64,000 bases of DNA. Origin: Gemmatimonadota bacterium (GTDB taxonomy: Bacteria; Gemmatimonadota; Gemmatimonadetes; Palauibacterales; Palauibacteraceae). The translations under genes and the position numbers were made by a program. The notes beneath the pieces are model-generated. The model made no database searches. It saw nothing but the letters and a program-made list of their open reading frames with translations, and was not told the origin of the DNA. How positions within the stretch are numbered: position 1 is the first letter of the stretch; each line of letters starts with the position of its first letter. Positions 34,624 to 44,625 of the stretch are shown one piece after another. The DNA is taken from assembly GCA_029262175.1 (NCBI GenBank), contig JAJCZV010000019.1, forward strand, positions 1-64,000, written 5' to 3'.

Positions 34624-36165
34624 CTAGAACCGGGCGATCCGCCAACGCAAACCCGGCTTGTCCGATTCGATCCGCAATGAGGTGCCGAGACCCGGATCCT
34701 GCACATACATGTATGCGACGGACCCCCCCGCGTGACGAGACGTGAGAGTGGTTCCGGGGGTGACCGTGCCCAAGGGTTCGAATCCTGAGCGACCCTCCGC
34801 CCATTCGTCCAACACAGATGGCCAACTGAACAGGTCCGGGGCCACCCGATCATCCAGGGCGACGGATAGGGCGTATCGCAGCACGTCGTCTGCCATATCC
34901 CAGTCTTGACCGACCAGCGCCCGCCACGCCGCAGTGAACCCTCCCGGGTCACCCGTGCGACCGCTCCAGTCCTCAAGGGAGCCTCTGAGGATCGTCTCGA
35001 TGATCGTCCGGTTATCAAGACCGCTTGCACGTGCGCGTCCGTGAAGATACCGGAGGAAGTGAGCGGAGTCGGTGTAGCCCCTCTCGATGTCGCCTCTTAC
35101 GAAGCGCATGCGCCGCAGGTAATTAACGACATCGGGATCTGAAACCGACTCGGGGTCGAGGTTGTCTTCAAGTCCGACTCCAGCGATGTCGCGGAGGATC
35201 TCTTGAACTGCGAAGTCTGCCCCACCCTCCACGCCCCATGTCGGGTTGACAGTTCCCCCCTGCTCCCACGAGTACAAGAACTGCCAGGCGTGCGCGAGTT
35301 CGTGACTGAGGACGGCGAAGGGCTGCCCCAACTCCATGACTGACGTGTTGTAGGAGATCTCGACATAAGCGCGACTCGACAGTTGGTCCTGGAACGCTCG
35401 CATTCGATTCGCCCCGCTCCCGAAGGATTGGACCTCGCCAAGAAACACCAAGAGCTGGTCGGATTCGGGACTGGTGACCGGGTGCCCGACGCCGAAAGCG
35501 GAACTCAAGAACGGGATTGTGCGAGACTGAAGATCGTCGACGATCGAAGCGAGGTCAGCCGCTACTGCTTCGCCCGACGCCGGAACCTGGCTCGGCCGCA
35601 TGGCGAAAACGAGCTGGCCTGAAATCGCGACGACTTCCGCAGGGATCGGAGGCGGCTCACCATCCAACCGCTGAGGAAAATCGAATCGGTCCCCCAATTC
35701 CCAGGGGCGGTCCCGGCAGAGAACGGGATCTTCCTGCAGAAGACCTCCCACGCAAGCCCCTCGGGCGGCCGGGAGCGACAGGTCCAGGTCTCGCTCGCGC
35801 CTCAGGTGGCTCCGGCCAGAAGTGCCCACTCGCTCTCCGGAGGCACGTGCGACGTCGCGTCCGATTCGACCCTGCGCGGGCTCAGAGCGAACTGTGACCG
35901 TGAATGTGTCGCCGAACACCCGCCCCTTCACCGGAATGGATGAGGGGTCAAAGAACGCAAGGGCGTAGTCCCCCGATTCGCCGCCCAAAACCGCGCATGC
36001 CACACCGGGCGCGATGTCGGTCGCCTCACCGACACCCAAGTTTATCGCGGCTGGCGAACAACCTTCGCTTGTCAGAGCAGGCCCTGCACCCACATCGCCT
36101 CCGCAACCCATAGTGCAGGTAACCAGTGCGAATAGACATCTGCGGACAAAGTCTCGTTCAGGCAC
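34624..36165 (-). CDS. Lipoprotein zincin-like metallopeptidase
   Basis: The protein has about 513 residues from the GTG at 36165 and starts with a short hydrophobic leader ending Cys-Thr-Met-Gly-Cys, a lipobox. The frame is open much further upstream, but that part is not protein-like. The catalytic motif His288-Glu-Leu-Ala-His292-Ala-Trp is followed 21 residues later by Glu313 in Val-Glu-Gly-Gly-Ala-Asp, which fits a gluzincin (HExxH plus downstream Glu). The N-terminal ~150 residues are a separate beta-rich region and the tail is also beta-rich. It is probably surface- or periplasm-facing and acts on an unknown protein. I cannot assign it to a named peptidase family. Confidence 0.78.
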   Translation of the reverse strand: MPERDFVRRCLFALVTCTMGCGGDVGAGPALTSEGCSPAAINLGVGEATDIAPGVACAVLGGESGDYALAFFDPSSIPVKGRVFGDTFTVTVRSEPAQGRIGRDVARASGERVGTSGRSHLRRERDLDLSLPAARGACVGGLLQEDPVLCRDRPWELGDRFDFPQRLDGEPPPIPAEVVAISGQLVFAMRPSQVPASGEAVAADLASIVDDLQSRTIPFLSSAFGVGHPVTSPESDQLLVFLGEVQSFGSGANRMRAFQDQLSSRAYVEISYNTSVMELGQPFAVLSHELAHAWQFLYSWEQGGTVNPTWGVEGGADFAVQEILRDIAGVGLEDNLDPESVSDPDVVNYLRRMRFVRGDIERGYTDSAHFLRYLHGRARASGLDNRTIIETILRGSLEDWSGRTGDPGGFTAAWRALVGQDWDMADDVLRYALSVALDDRVAPDLFSWPSVLDEWAEGRSGFEPLGTVTPGTTLTSRHAGGSVAYMYVQDPGLGTSLRIESDKPGLRWRIARF

Positions 36166-36927
36166 GGCCCCACGAGTTCTCCGCCGGATGAAATGGGACG
36201 GGTCTTCACGGATCCAGGCCGAACCGGACACTTCGACTTTCCATGCCTCACGCAATGAAAGATCCGTCACCATTCGCGACTCCCGCCGCTCGAGAATAGG
36301 GTCGCGGTCCCGGGACCGGGCGTCTCTCGACAGCCGTACCGGGCGCTGAGGAGCGGCAGGGGAGACCACCCGCACCGACGGCGAGGTCGGGCACACCCGC
36401 CTTTCCGAGAAAAAAACAAGCTCACCGATACCTCCACTCCAATACTCCAAGTCCTCTAGGCAAAACGGGCTTCGGGCCCGAAGAAGAACCGGGACCCACC
36501 TCCCCTGGCGTATTGGTGGACAGGAGGAGTGTGCGTTCGGAACGACTAACAAACTCCTCGAAATGGGGCCACTCGTCTTGTACCGAGCCGACAAAGTGGA
36601 ACCACGCGCTCTCCGGGTCGGCGTCGGCGTCCGTGTCGCCCAGTCGACCCAAGCTCAGAGAGAACCGATGATACAACCAAACGCCGTGACATATGATCTC
36701 GGCGGCGAACCGATAGCCGCGAAACCTCCTACCGTTGGTGTTCATCGGTCGAGTCAGCGGCAACCTGGCGTACGTCGACAAGACCACAAGAACGTCGGTT
36801 CCGTTCAAGCGTCGAGAACCCTGATGCGCGAGGGTGAGTGCCGAAATTGCGCCGTCCATACTTCCATGAACCGAGCGGCGAACTGGCCCGTCTGGCTGAA
36901 ACCCAACTCGAACGACCGGAGATGACC
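36166..36927. other. 762-bp divergent intergenic region
   Basis: This region separates the zincin lipoprotein gene from the BNR-fold gene. It holds an IS6 transposase remnant (36641-36745) and a perfect 14-base palindrome CTTCGGGCCCGAAG at 36470-36483. No intact gene is seen; the open frames here have no protein-like composition apart from the transposase fragment. Confidence 0.5.
36641..36745 (-). pseudogene. IS6-family transposase N-terminal remnant
   Basis: About 35 codons on the minus strand encode Phe-Arg-Gly-Tyr-Arg-Phe, Glu-Ile-Ile and Val-Trp-Leu-Tyr-His-Arg-Phe-Ser-Leu-Ser, the characteristic N-terminal helix region of IS6/IS26-type transposases. The sequence then stops resembling a transposase: the usual zinc-finger/HTH and DDE catalytic core are absent, and no terminal inverted repeats are evident. 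It is a decayed or truncated insertion, evidence of past mobile-element activity in this region. Confidence 0.62.
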
Positions 36928-38238
36928 ATGGCATGGCGGCGAACCTCAGTCAGGTGCGGCACCGTCCTTGTTTTTGTCGTAGCGCTTGTGACGCCCTCGG
37001 GATCGGCGAGTCCGGCGGCAGCTCAGACCGTGGAGCTCGGAGTCTCCGACGAACAGCTACTCGCCGCCGAACCGGGCGTGGCGATCGTGGAGCCGCACCT
37101 CGCGGTGAACCCGGCGGACTCCGCCCACTTCGTCGTGGCGGCGATGGTCATCACGGAGCCTGACTTCTCGATGATCGACTGCACGATCGTCTCTGCCTTC
37201 CCTGATGAACTCGTCACTCGCCACGACCTTGGGCTCGAGCAGTGTGGAGATCCCTGGGTCGTCTTCAACACGGCTGGAGAACCTCTCGTCAGCGTCCTGA
37301 CGAACGAAGGAAACATCGCGATTTATCGCTCACCGGACGGGGGTCGGACGTGGCCCTCCGAACCGCTGATGATCGACGGGGCACACGATCATCCGATGAT
37401 GACGGTCGACGGCGAAAGCGGGACGATTTACGTCGTTTCGGGCCAAAGTCAGCGTTCGGCGGCGGGGAGGTTACGCAGCTATGTCAGCGTCGGGCGATCG
37501 GTAGACGGGGGACGGTCGTTCAGGCAGATGAGCACAACAAGCGTCAGCAACATGAGCTACGAGGCGATGACGCCCGTGGCGGTATCGGACTCGCGGCTCT
37601 TCGTTCCCCTACAAGATCATCACCGGAGCGACGGGGAACGGGTGCGGATGAGAAGGGCATGGCTACTCGAGTCGGATGATGGTGGACGGACGATGTCAGC
37701 GCCTCGATTGATCAACGAGGGGTGCAATCGGAGTGGCCCGGTTGGGTGGCCGTCGATGGCCGGGGTGCCCACCCGCTCCCCGGCAAACCCGGGCTCCTAT
37801 CGACTCGTGTGGGTTTGCGAGCAGGAGGGACACGATGGGATCGCGCTCTTTCGGTCCGACGATTGGGGCGAGAGCTGGGTCGGGCCGACGCGCGTCGACG
37901 AAGATCGCGATGGGGCGTGGACGAAGATCCCGACCATCGCGGTGGCCCCTGGAGGCACCGTTGCCGTCGCTTGGTTCGACCGCTCACCGGGCGAGGAGTG
38001 TCACGCGGTGCGGTTGGCGGCGTCAACCGACGCCGCCCGGACGTTCGGTGCGCCCATCGCGATCTCGTCCGCGCAATCCTGTCCCGTCGACTCCGACGCA
38101 GGGGGTCGGTTCCCCGCAGGAGGCGACTACGCCGGACTGGTCGCGATCGCTCACGATGCGTTCCTCGCCGTGTGGTCAGATGCGAGAAGCGGAGAGTTCA
38201 GGCTCTACCAGGCCACCGTGAGCCTCACGCCCCATTGA
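36928..38238 (+). CDS. Secreted BNR-repeat/sialidase-fold protein
   Basis: This 436-residue protein has a signal peptide ending Pro-Ala-Ala-Ala-Gln and several Asp-box/BNR repeats (Arg-Ser-Pro-Asp-Gly-Gly-Arg-Thr-Trp, Glu-Ser-Asp-Asp-Gly-Gly-Arg-Thr, Ser-Asp-Asp-Trp-Gly-Glu-Ser-Trp), the mark of a six-bladed sialidase-like propeller. I do not see the three-arginine sialidase site clearly, so it may bind or cleave glycans other than sialosides, or simply be a propeller. The ATG at 36928 is favoured over one six bases earlier because GGAG is 6 bases upstream of it. Confidence 0.82.
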   Translation: MAWRRTSVRCGTVLVFVVALVTPSGSASPAAAQTVELGVSDEQLLAAEPGVAIVEPHLAVNPADSAHFVVAAMVITEPDFSMIDCTIVSAFPDELVTRHDLGLEQCGDPWVVFNTAGEPLVSVLTNEGNIAIYRSPDGGRTWPSEPLMIDGAHDHPMMTVDGESGTIYVVSGQSQRSAAGRLRSYVSVGRSVDGGRSFRQMSTTSVSNMSYEAMTPVAVSDSRLFVPLQDHHRSDGERVRMRRAWLLESDDGGRTMSAPRLINEGCNRSGPVGWPSMAGVPTRSPANPGSYRLVWVCEQEGHDGIALFRSDDWGESWVGPTRVDEDRDGAWTKIPTIAVAPGGTVAVAWFDRSPGEECHAVRLAASTDAARTFGAPIAISSAQSCPVDSDAGGRFPAGGDYAGLVAIAHDAFLAVWSDARSGEFRLYQATVSLTPH

Positions 38239-38348
38239 GGGCTGTGTCGGCCAGACCGCCAGAACTCCCCGACGTCAATGGCAACGTTGAGCTTCCATAG
38301 AGAGGGGGGTCCACGCCGCCGGGACCAGGAAACAAACCGTTCGATCCA

Positions 38349-39248
38349 GTGTTGAACTTCTTGCAGGCTAACCCCAGTTGGTACGGTGCACGCCCTTCGG
38401 GTCTTGCACGGAGCCGGGGTTCTGGCTCGTACGCTATCGGGCAGGAAAGCGCGCTGAGGACACCGACGACTCATGGCGACAGGCTCGACCGGGCACCCAT
38501 CGGCAAGTTGGTGCTGACCGAGACGCGGCACGCACCGTCCCTTTGCCTCGGGTGGCACGCGCACGAGAACGCCTGCCTCACGATGGTCACTGCAGGTCGC
38601 TACCGAGAGGAATACAGGCGCGCTGAGCACCTCTGCCGGCCGGGCACGCTGCTGATCAAGCCGGCCGGGGTTGCGCACCGCAACCGTTATGGCGATGCCG
38701 GGGCTCAATCTGTGATCTACGAGATGTCAGAGGTGGGCGCCGACGCAATATCGTGGATGGGCGACCCGGTATGTGATCACGCGGGGCCTGCTTCGGCGCT
38801 TGGTCGGCGGATGCTGTACGAGTCCACGATTCGTGACGAGCTTACGCCCCTAGTCGTTGACGGGCTCTTGCGGGCAGTGCTCGGTCTACTCTCTCGCAAC
38901 GCGGCACCGCCCGGCGGGGCCCCCCCTCGTTGGCTCCTTCGGGTGCGCGAACGCTTGAGTGACGATTTTCTCACGGTGCCGTCGGTCGGCGAGCTGGCGG
39001 CTCAGGCCGGGGTGCATCCGGATCACCTCGCGAGGTCGTTTCGGGAGCACTTCGGTTGCCTGATCGGCGACTTTGTCCGTGAGCGGCGGGTTGAATGGGC
39101 GATGGAACAGATCCGCCGGACCGAAAATCCTCTTTCACGCATTGCGCTCGAGGCCGGCTTTTCGGATCAGAGCCACTTCACTCGAGTTTTCAAAGCCCAG
39201 GTGGGTACGACTCCGGGTCGCTATCGGAGAGTCGCTGCCGGCGGCTGA
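38349..39248 (+). CDS. AraC-family transcriptional regulator
   Basis: The 299-residue protein has an N-terminal cupin-like ligand domain (Leu-Gly-Trp-His-Ala-His-Glu-Asn-Ala, then Lys-Pro-Ala-Gly-Val-Ala-His) and a C-terminal AraC helix-turn-helix pair. The second helix-turn-helix is clear in Arg-Ile-Ala-Leu-Glu-Ala-Gly-Phe-Ser-Asp-Gln-Ser-His-Phe-Thr-Arg-Val-Phe. The start is a GTG with a short low-complexity leader; a later start near the cupin domain is equally plausible. It lies just before the glycan locus but is separated from it by 403 bases, so a role there is only a guess. Confidence 0.9.
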   Translation: MLNFLQANPSWYGARPSGLARSRGSGSYAIGQESALRTPTTHGDRLDRAPIGKLVLTETRHAPSLCLGWHAHENACLTMVTAGRYREEYRRAEHLCRPGTLLIKPAGVAHRNRYGDAGAQSVIYEMSEVGADAISWMGDPVCDHAGPASALGRRMLYESTIRDELTPLVVDGLLRAVLGLLSRNAAPPGGAPPRWLLRVRERLSDDFLTVPSVGELAAQAGVHPDHLARSFREHFGCLIGDFVRERRVEWAMEQIRRTENPLSRIALEAGFSDQSHFTRVFKAQVGTTPGRYRRVAAGG

Positions 39249-39651
39249 CCGCAAGGTAACGTCGGTCCAGGGTCCACGACGTCGAATCCGTTCATCCGGG
39301 ACCCGTCTCGTTCACGACCTCCTGACCTCTCGGCACAACGGGCTCCGATCAGACAGAGATCCCTCAGTGGCACATTGCCGGCGTACCGATCTGGCCGCTT
39401 TGGGCCTTTCCCGGACCTACCCGTCGACGGGCATAGGCTTTGCGACCCCGGGGACTCGCCAGACCCAGCGATTCACCGGCGTTTCCGCGCCTCGGCCAGC
39501 AGTGGCCGCGCGCGGCGGGAGGAGCTTGATCATTCTCGTCACCGGTTTGTGGCAAACGTGCTACAGCTGCGGTTCTCCGCCATCCAGGGCGGTGATCGCA
39601 GAATCGCTGGACGATCGGATCGCCAGCGGAGAGACCTGACGGCATGAGCGT
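39249..39651. other. 403-bp intergenic region before glycan operon
   Basis: I see no gene, repeat or clear terminator here. It probably contains the promoter of the glycan operon starting at 39652. An overlapping open frame on the same strand has no recognisable protein features. Confidence 0.4.
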
Positions 39652-41154
39652 ATGAGTGAGACACAGCGGCCACTGCGAACGGTAGCCCCCCTTAAGCCCG
39701 GTGATCACGTCGTGGTCTTGGGCGGTGGGCCGGCGGGTCTGACCGCCGCATACCAGCTCCTTCGCGAAGGCGTGAAGGTCACGGTTTTCGAGGCCACCGA
39801 CATGGTGGGTGGGATCTCGCAGACTGCACGCTATAAGGGGTTCCGCTTTGACATCGGCGGACACCGCTTTTTCACGAAGATCAAACCCGTTCAAGACATG
39901 TGGGACGAGGTGCTCGGAGACGAGTTTCTCACCGTCCCCCGGCTGTCTCGAATCTTCTACGATGGGAAGTTCTTCGACTATCCCTTGAAGCCGATGAACG
40001 CGTTGTTCGGTCTAGGACCGTTTCGCGCGCTGTCGATCTTCATGAGCTACATGAAGGCCCACCTGCGGCCGAGTCCCGTCGAGGACAACTTCGAACAATG
40101 GGTCACGAATCGCTTCGGTAAGAAGCTCTATGAGACCTTCTTCAAGACATACACGGAGAAAGTCTGGGGCATCCCGTGTACGGAAATCCGGGCCGAGTGG
40201 GCCGCTCAGCGCATCAAGGGGCTCTCGCTGGCCAAGGCGATTCTCTCCGCAGCTTCTCTCAACAAACGCTCGACAGATATCAAGAGCCTGATCAACGAGT
40301 TTCGGTATCCGCGACTCGGGCCGGGCCAAATGTGGGAACTGACCCGCGACGCGATCAACGACGCGGGAAGCAAGGTCTTGATGAACCATCGCGTCACGGA
40401 GGTCGAGGTCCAAGGCGGGCGCGCCACCGCGGTCGTTGCGGAAGGGCCTGACGGTGAAGTGCGGGTCGAGGCGGATCACGTCATCTCCTCGCTCGACGTT
40501 CGCGGTCTCGTCCGGTGCATCCGACCCGAGCCGGCGCCAGCCATTACGGAGTCCGGCGAAGGCCTTCGATATCGCGACTTCCTCGTCGTCGCGCTGATTC
40601 TGGAAGAGAAGGACCTGTTCCCGGACAACTGGATCTATATCCACTCGGCGGGGGTCCAGGTCGGCCGAATTCAGAACTTCGGAAACTGGAGCCCGCACCT
40701 GCTCGGAGATCCGAGCAAATCGTGCTTGGGGATGGAGTATTTTTGTTTCGAGGGTGATGGCCTGTGGTCGAGTTCCGATGAGGAATTGATCGCTCTTGCC
40801 ACGAAGGAGATCGGGGAACTCGGGCTCGTGGACCCGAGCAAGGTGGAAGACGGATCAGTTGTACGGATGCCGAAGGCATATCCGATCTACGATGCCGAAT
40901 ATCGCGACCATCTCGACGGAGTGCGCGATTTTATCGACCCGATCGAGAACCTGCATCCGGTTGGGCGAAACGGAATGCACAAGTACAACAACCAAGACCA
41001 CTCGATGCTCACGTCTATGATGACGGTGTGGAACATGCTCGGCGCGAATCACGATATCTGGTCGGTCAACACAGACTTCGAGTATCACGAAGAGCAACGT
41101 CTCGAGCGCCCGGAAACATCTGAGCCCGCCGAACTCGCCGCAGCGGGCGGCTGA
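39652..41154 (+). CDS. FAD-dependent UDP-galactopyranose mutase/amine-oxidase-like protein
   Basis: This 500-residue protein has an N-terminal FAD-binding Rossmann motif, [12 protein letters not shown], followed by Gly-Gly-Ile-Ser and Asp-Ile-Gly-Gly-His-Arg-Phe-Phe, the pattern of the UGM/protoporphyrinogen-oxidase-like group. The Lys-Pro-Met-Asn-Ala-Leu-Phe and Trp-Gly-Ile-Pro segments support that family. Such genes are frequent in envelope-glycan clusters, where they may isomerise or oxidise a nucleotide or lipid-linked sugar; the actual reaction is not established. It heads an operon with two glycosyltransferases. Confidence 0.85.
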   Translation: MSETQRPLRTVAPLKPGDHVVVLGGGPAGLTAAYQLLREGVKVTVFEATDMVGGISQTARYKGFRFDIGGHRFFTKIKPVQDMWDEVLGDEFLTVPRLSRIFYDGKFFDYPLKPMNALFGLGPFRALSIFMSYMKAHLRPSPVEDNFEQWVTNRFGKKLYETFFKTYTEKVWGIPCTEIRAEWAAQRIKGLSLAKAILSAASLNKRSTDIKSLINEFRYPRLGPGQMWELTRDAINDAGSKVLMNHRVTEVEVQGGRATAVVAEGPDGEVRVEADHVISSLDVRGLVRCIRPEPAPAITESGEGLRYRDFLVVALILEEKDLFPDNWIYIHSAGVQVGRIQNFGNWSPHLLGDPSKSCLGMEYFCFEGDGLWSSSDEELIALATKEIGELGLVDPSKVEDGSVVRMPKAYPIYDAEYRDHLDGVRDFIDPIENLHPVGRNGMHKYNNQDHSMLTSMMTVWNMLGANHDIWSVNTDFEYHEEQRLERPETSEPAELAAAGG

Positions 41155-41182
41155 CCCGGTCGCGACGGACGGGGATCAGGTC

Positions 41183-42361
41183 ATGCGCATCGGAGTGGAT
41201 GCCTGCTGTTGGGCCAACAGCCGAGGCTATGGTCGCTTCACTCGAGAGCTGCTTGGCGCGATGGTGCGAAGGTCACCAGACGATGAATTCTTGTTCTTCG
41301 TCGATGACAACGCGCAAGCGAGCCTCGACCTCGAGTCGGACAACCTCGAGGTCATCCACGTGCGGCAAGACATCTCGCCTATGAAGGCGGCCTCGTCGGA
41401 AGGGCGACGAAGTCTTGGCGACATGTTTCGGCTAACGCGCGCCGTGGCCGCCGCCGACTTAGACGTCTTCTTTTGTCCTTCCGTGTATAGCTTTTTTCCG
41501 TTGCCGTTGGGGCAGAGGGCGGTCGTGGCGATCCACGATGTGATCGCCGAACGGCACCCCGAGCTCACTTTGCCGACGCGCCGCGCTCGTTTGTTCTGGC
41601 GTATGAAGGTTTGGCTCGCGCTACGACAGTCGGAGCTGATTCTCACGGTTTCGGACTTCTCGGCCCGAACCATTCACGAGTGGCTCAAGGTTCCGATCGC
41701 GCGGATCCGGGTGGCCGTCGAAGCACCGGCAGCGATTTATCAGCCCAGCGCGCCGGAGGAGATCGCCGAAGCATCCGCACGCTTGTTGGGCCTCGAGAAC
41801 GGTGATCGGTGGTTCGTCTACGTCGGTGGTTTCAACCCCCACAAGCGAATCATTTCGATCGTCGAGGCTCATGCTTCGGTCGTCGCGGAGGAGGGCGACA
41901 GCGCTCCATATCTTGTCTTGGTCGGCGACCCCGACTCGGATTCTTTCCACAAGAACGTCGAGGGGATTCGCGAAGCGATCGAAAGGCATGGAACCGGAGG
42001 CCGAACGATTTGGACGGGGTTTGTTCCTGACGCGGACTTGCGACACCTGCATTCAGGTGCCCTCGCCCTACTGATGCCCTCGGAAACAGAGGGCTTCGGT
42101 CTCCCTGCAGTCGAGGCGGCCGCCTGCGGCACGCCCGTGATCGTGACGACGCAGAGCCCGCTGCCCGACTTGCTTGCAGGCGGTGGAATCTTCGTTGCGC
42201 CGGGAGACCAAGAGACGCTCCGGGAGGCCGTGCATCTGTTGTCGCAAAACTCCGCTGTGCGCGAAGAGATGGGGCGGCGAGCGCTCGTCGGTGCCCGCGC
42301 CCTGAGCTGGGACCGAGGGGCGGATGCCGCCCTCGAAGCGATCCACGAGGCCGCGGCATGA
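41183..42361 (+). CDS. Glycosyltransferase, family 4 (GT-B)
   Basis: The 392-residue cytoplasmic enzyme has the GT-B pattern of two Rossmann domains. It opens Arg-Ile-Gly-Val-Asp-Ala-Cys-Cys and has Gly-Gly-Phe-Asn-Pro-His-Lys-Arg near the middle for donor binding. Its C-terminal domain shows the diagnostic Pro-Ser-Glu-Thr-Glu-Gly-Phe-Gly-Leu-Pro-Ala-Val-Glu-Ala, the E-x7-E donor-phosphate motif. It adds a sugar to a growing glycan. Its last four bases overlap the next gene (ATGA), so the two are coupled. Confidence 0.93.
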   Translation: MRIGVDACCWANSRGYGRFTRELLGAMVRRSPDDEFLFFVDDNAQASLDLESDNLEVIHVRQDISPMKAASSEGRRSLGDMFRLTRAVAAADLDVFFCPSVYSFFPLPLGQRAVVAIHDVIAERHPELTLPTRRARLFWRMKVWLALRQSELILTVSDFSARTIHEWLKVPIARIRVAVEAPAAIYQPSAPEEIAEASARLLGLENGDRWFVYVGGFNPHKRIISIVEAHASVVAEEGDSAPYLVLVGDPDSDSFHKNVEGIREAIERHGTGGRTIWTGFVPDADLRHLHSGALALLMPSETEGFGLPAVEAAACGTPVIVTTQSPLPDLLAGGGIFVAPGDQETLREAVHLLSQNSAVREEMGRRALVGARALSWDRGADAALEAIHEAAA

Positions 42362-43638
42362 GCGCGGAGTCTCTACGGATCGCGATGCTGACGACCTTCT
42401 ATCCTCCCTACAACTTCGGAGGGGACGGAATCGGCATCCAGCGACTGTCTCGCGCGCTCGCTCGACGCGGTCATGAGGTCACCGTCATGCACGACGTCGA
42501 TGCGTACAACATGCTCCACTCGGGCACGGAGCCCGAGCCGGTCGAAGAAGCCGATGGTATCGAAGTGGTGGGGGTTCGAAGCGGTGTCGGACCCGCCTCA
42601 TCGCTTCTGAATCAGCAGTTCGGTCGACCCGTTCTCACGGGTTCGCGCATCAAGCGCGAGCTGGCAAAGGGCGCGTTCGACGTTATTCACTACAACAATG
42701 TGTCGCTGCTCGGCGGCCCCGGCCTCTTGTCCTGCGGGGACGCGCTCAAGGTTTATGAAGCACACGAGCATTGGCTGGTCTGCCCCTCGCACGTGCTTTG
42801 GCGCCACAATCGGGAAGTTTGCACGGGAAGGGAGTGCGTTCGTTGCGTGCTGTCGTACCGGCGTCCGCCACAGGCTTGGCGCTACACCGGACTACTCGAA
42901 CGCAGTCTTGATGAGATCGATTTGTTTATCGCCAAGAGCGAGTTCAGCCGTGAGAAGCACAAAGAGTTTGGCTTCAGCCGTGATATGACCGTGCTTCCGT
43001 ATTTTCTTCCAGATCTCGATGACGCGGAGAGGTCGGGGACCAAAGCAGAGTCTCCTCACGATCGGCCATATTTTCTCTTCGTTGGTCGACTCGAGCGAAT
43101 CAAGGGCCTCGACGACGTGATTCCCGTGTTCGAGGATTACGAGGGCGCCGACCTCGTGATCGCCGGTGACGGGACCTATGCGGAACACTTGAAGAAGCTC
43201 GCTGGGGGCAACCCTCGCGTGCGGTTTGTCGGACGAGTGCCGATGGACGAGTTGGCGCGATACTACGCTTCGGCCATCGCGCTGATCACGCCCTCGATCT
43301 GTTTCGAGACCTTCGGGATCATCCTGATCGAATCGTTTCGCCAACGGACACCCGTCATCGCTCGCCGACTCGGACCTTTTCCGGAGATCGTAGAGGCCTG
43401 CGACGGGGGCGTGCTGTTCGAGTCCCCTCGCGAGTTGGTCGACGCGATGGAGCGGATGCGGACGGATACAGACTATCGGGAGACCTGCGCGGCGAACGCC
43501 CAGCGCGGCTTCCGCAAGTTGTGGTCGGAGAGCGCCGTCGTGCCTCGCTATGTGGATCTCTTGAACGAGGCCGGGCAGAATCGATCAAACTGGGCGTCGC
43601 CGGCGTCTAGAAAGCAGCACAAGGAGAGGATCGCGTAG
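42358..43638 (+). CDS. Glycosyltransferase, family 4 (GT-B)
   Basis: This 426-residue protein starts within the end of the previous gene (ATGA). The N-terminal domain contains Pro-Pro-Tyr-Asn-Phe-Gly-Gly-Asp-Gly-Ile-Gly, a loop for donor or acceptor binding. The C-terminal domain has Phe-Val-Gly-Arg-Leu-Glu-Arg-Ile-Lys-Gly-Leu-Asp and Cys-Phe-Glu-Thr-Phe-Gly-Ile-Ile-Leu-Ile-Glu, the E-x7-E motif of GT4 enzymes. It also carries a Cys-rich segment (Cys-Thr-Gly-Arg-Glu-Cys-Val-Arg-Cys) that may bind a metal. It probably adds a hexose to the glycan. Confidence 0.93.
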   Translation: MSAESLRIAMLTTFYPPYNFGGDGIGIQRLSRALARRGHEVTVMHDVDAYNMLHSGTEPEPVEEADGIEVVGVRSGVGPASSLLNQQFGRPVLTGSRIKRELAKGAFDVIHYNNVSLLGGPGLLSCGDALKVYEAHEHWLVCPSHVLWRHNREVCTGRECVRCVLSYRRPPQAWRYTGLLERSLDEIDLFIAKSEFSREKHKEFGFSRDMTVLPYFLPDLDDAERSGTKAESPHDRPYFLFVGRLERIKGLDDVIPVFEDYEGADLVIAGDGTYAEHLKKLAGGNPRVRFVGRVPMDELARYYASAIALITPSICFETFGIILIESFRQRTPVIARRLGPFPEIVEACDGGVLFESPRELVDAMERMRTDTDYRETCAANAQRGFRKLWSESAVVPRYVDLLNEAGQNRSNWASPASRKQHKERIA

Positions 43639-44612
43639 TGAAGGTATTCATCACGGGAGGCGCCGGTTTCATCGGGTCGCATCTAGCAGAGCGATTGATC
43701 GAAACCGGACATGAGGTCCTGGTGCTCGACAATCTCTCGACCGGTGCGATGGAGAACATCCAGCACTTGGTGGGCAACCCTGCGTTCGAACATCGGATCG
43801 GATGTGTCACCGAGGCGCCCCTGGTCGCGGAATTGGTGGACCGATGCGACGTGACGATCCACCTGGCCGCCGCTGTCGGTGTCCGACTGATCGTCGAGCA
43901 ACCGGTCCATACGATCGAAACCAATGTCCACGGTACCGAGGTCGTATTGCAGGCGGTCGCCAAGAAACAGAAGCGGGTGCTGCTGGCCTCGACTTCCGAG
44001 GTCTATGGCAAGAGCGATCGAGTCCCGTTCTCCGAAGACGACGACCTCGTCATGGGGGCGACGACGCACGCGCGCTGGGCCTATGCCTGCTCCAAAGCGC
44101 TAGACGAGTGGCTGGGGCTCGCCTATCACCGTGACAAGGGGGTTCCAGTCACGGTGTTCCGACTTTTCAACACGGTCGGTCCGAGACAAACCGGACGCTA
44201 TGGGATGGTGCTCCCGAGCTTCGCGGCCCAGGCCGTCGAAGGGTCCCCGATCACCGTCTACGGCTCGGGCGAGCAGTCTCGTTGTTTCTGCCACGTCCAC
44301 GACGTGGTCAAGTCGATCGAGGCGCTCATGATGGAGGATTCCTCGATCGGGGGCGTCTTCAATATCGGATCGGATCGGGAAGTGACGATCAACGCGCTAG
44401 CCGAGATGGTCCGAGCTGACGCGGGCTCCGCCTCCGAGATCGTTCACATCCCTTATTCCGAAGCCTACACGGAGGGATTCGAGGACATGATGCGACGCAT
44501 GCCGAACGTCGCGAAGCTGGAGCGGACGATCGGCTTCAAGCCGACGACGGCGCTCGAAAAAATCGTCTCCGACGTGGTTGCCGAGCAACGCGCTCGGCGG
44601 GCGACAGCGTAG
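43638..44612 (+). CDS. NAD-dependent nucleotide-sugar epimerase/dehydratase
   Basis: The 324-residue extended SDR has Gly-Gly-Ala-Gly-Phe-Ile-Gly-Ser-His for NAD, Ser-Thr-Ser-Glu-Val-Tyr-Gly, and the catalytic Tyr-Ala-Cys-Ser-Lys. These are typical of GalE, RmlB and UDP-glucuronate decarboxylase-like enzymes. The start GTG overlaps the upstream TAG by one base. The product is a nucleotide sugar for the glycan; UDP-glucose/UDP-galactose 4-epimerase or UDP-xylose synthase are possible, and I cannot choose between them. Confidence 0.92.
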   Translation: MKVFITGGAGFIGSHLAERLIETGHEVLVLDNLSTGAMENIQHLVGNPAFEHRIGCVTEAPLVAELVDRCDVTIHLAAAVGVRLIVEQPVHTIETNVHGTEVVLQAVAKKQKRVLLASTSEVYGKSDRVPFSEDDDLVMGATTHARWAYACSKALDEWLGLAYHRDKGVPVTVFRLFNTVGPRQTGRYGMVLPSFAAQAVEGSPITVYGSGEQSRCFCHVHDVVKSIEALMMEDSSIGGVFNIGSDREVTINALAEMVRADAGSASEIVHIPYSEAYTEGFEDMMRRMPNVAKLERTIGFKPTTALEKIVSDVVAEQRARRATA

Positions 44613-44625
44613 AGTAGTCGATTCC

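Noticed and set aside
39073..39639. Open frame overlapping the end of the AraC gene and the gap before the glycan operon
   Set aside because: It starts inside a well-supported AraC gene in another frame and has no recognisable domain or signal.
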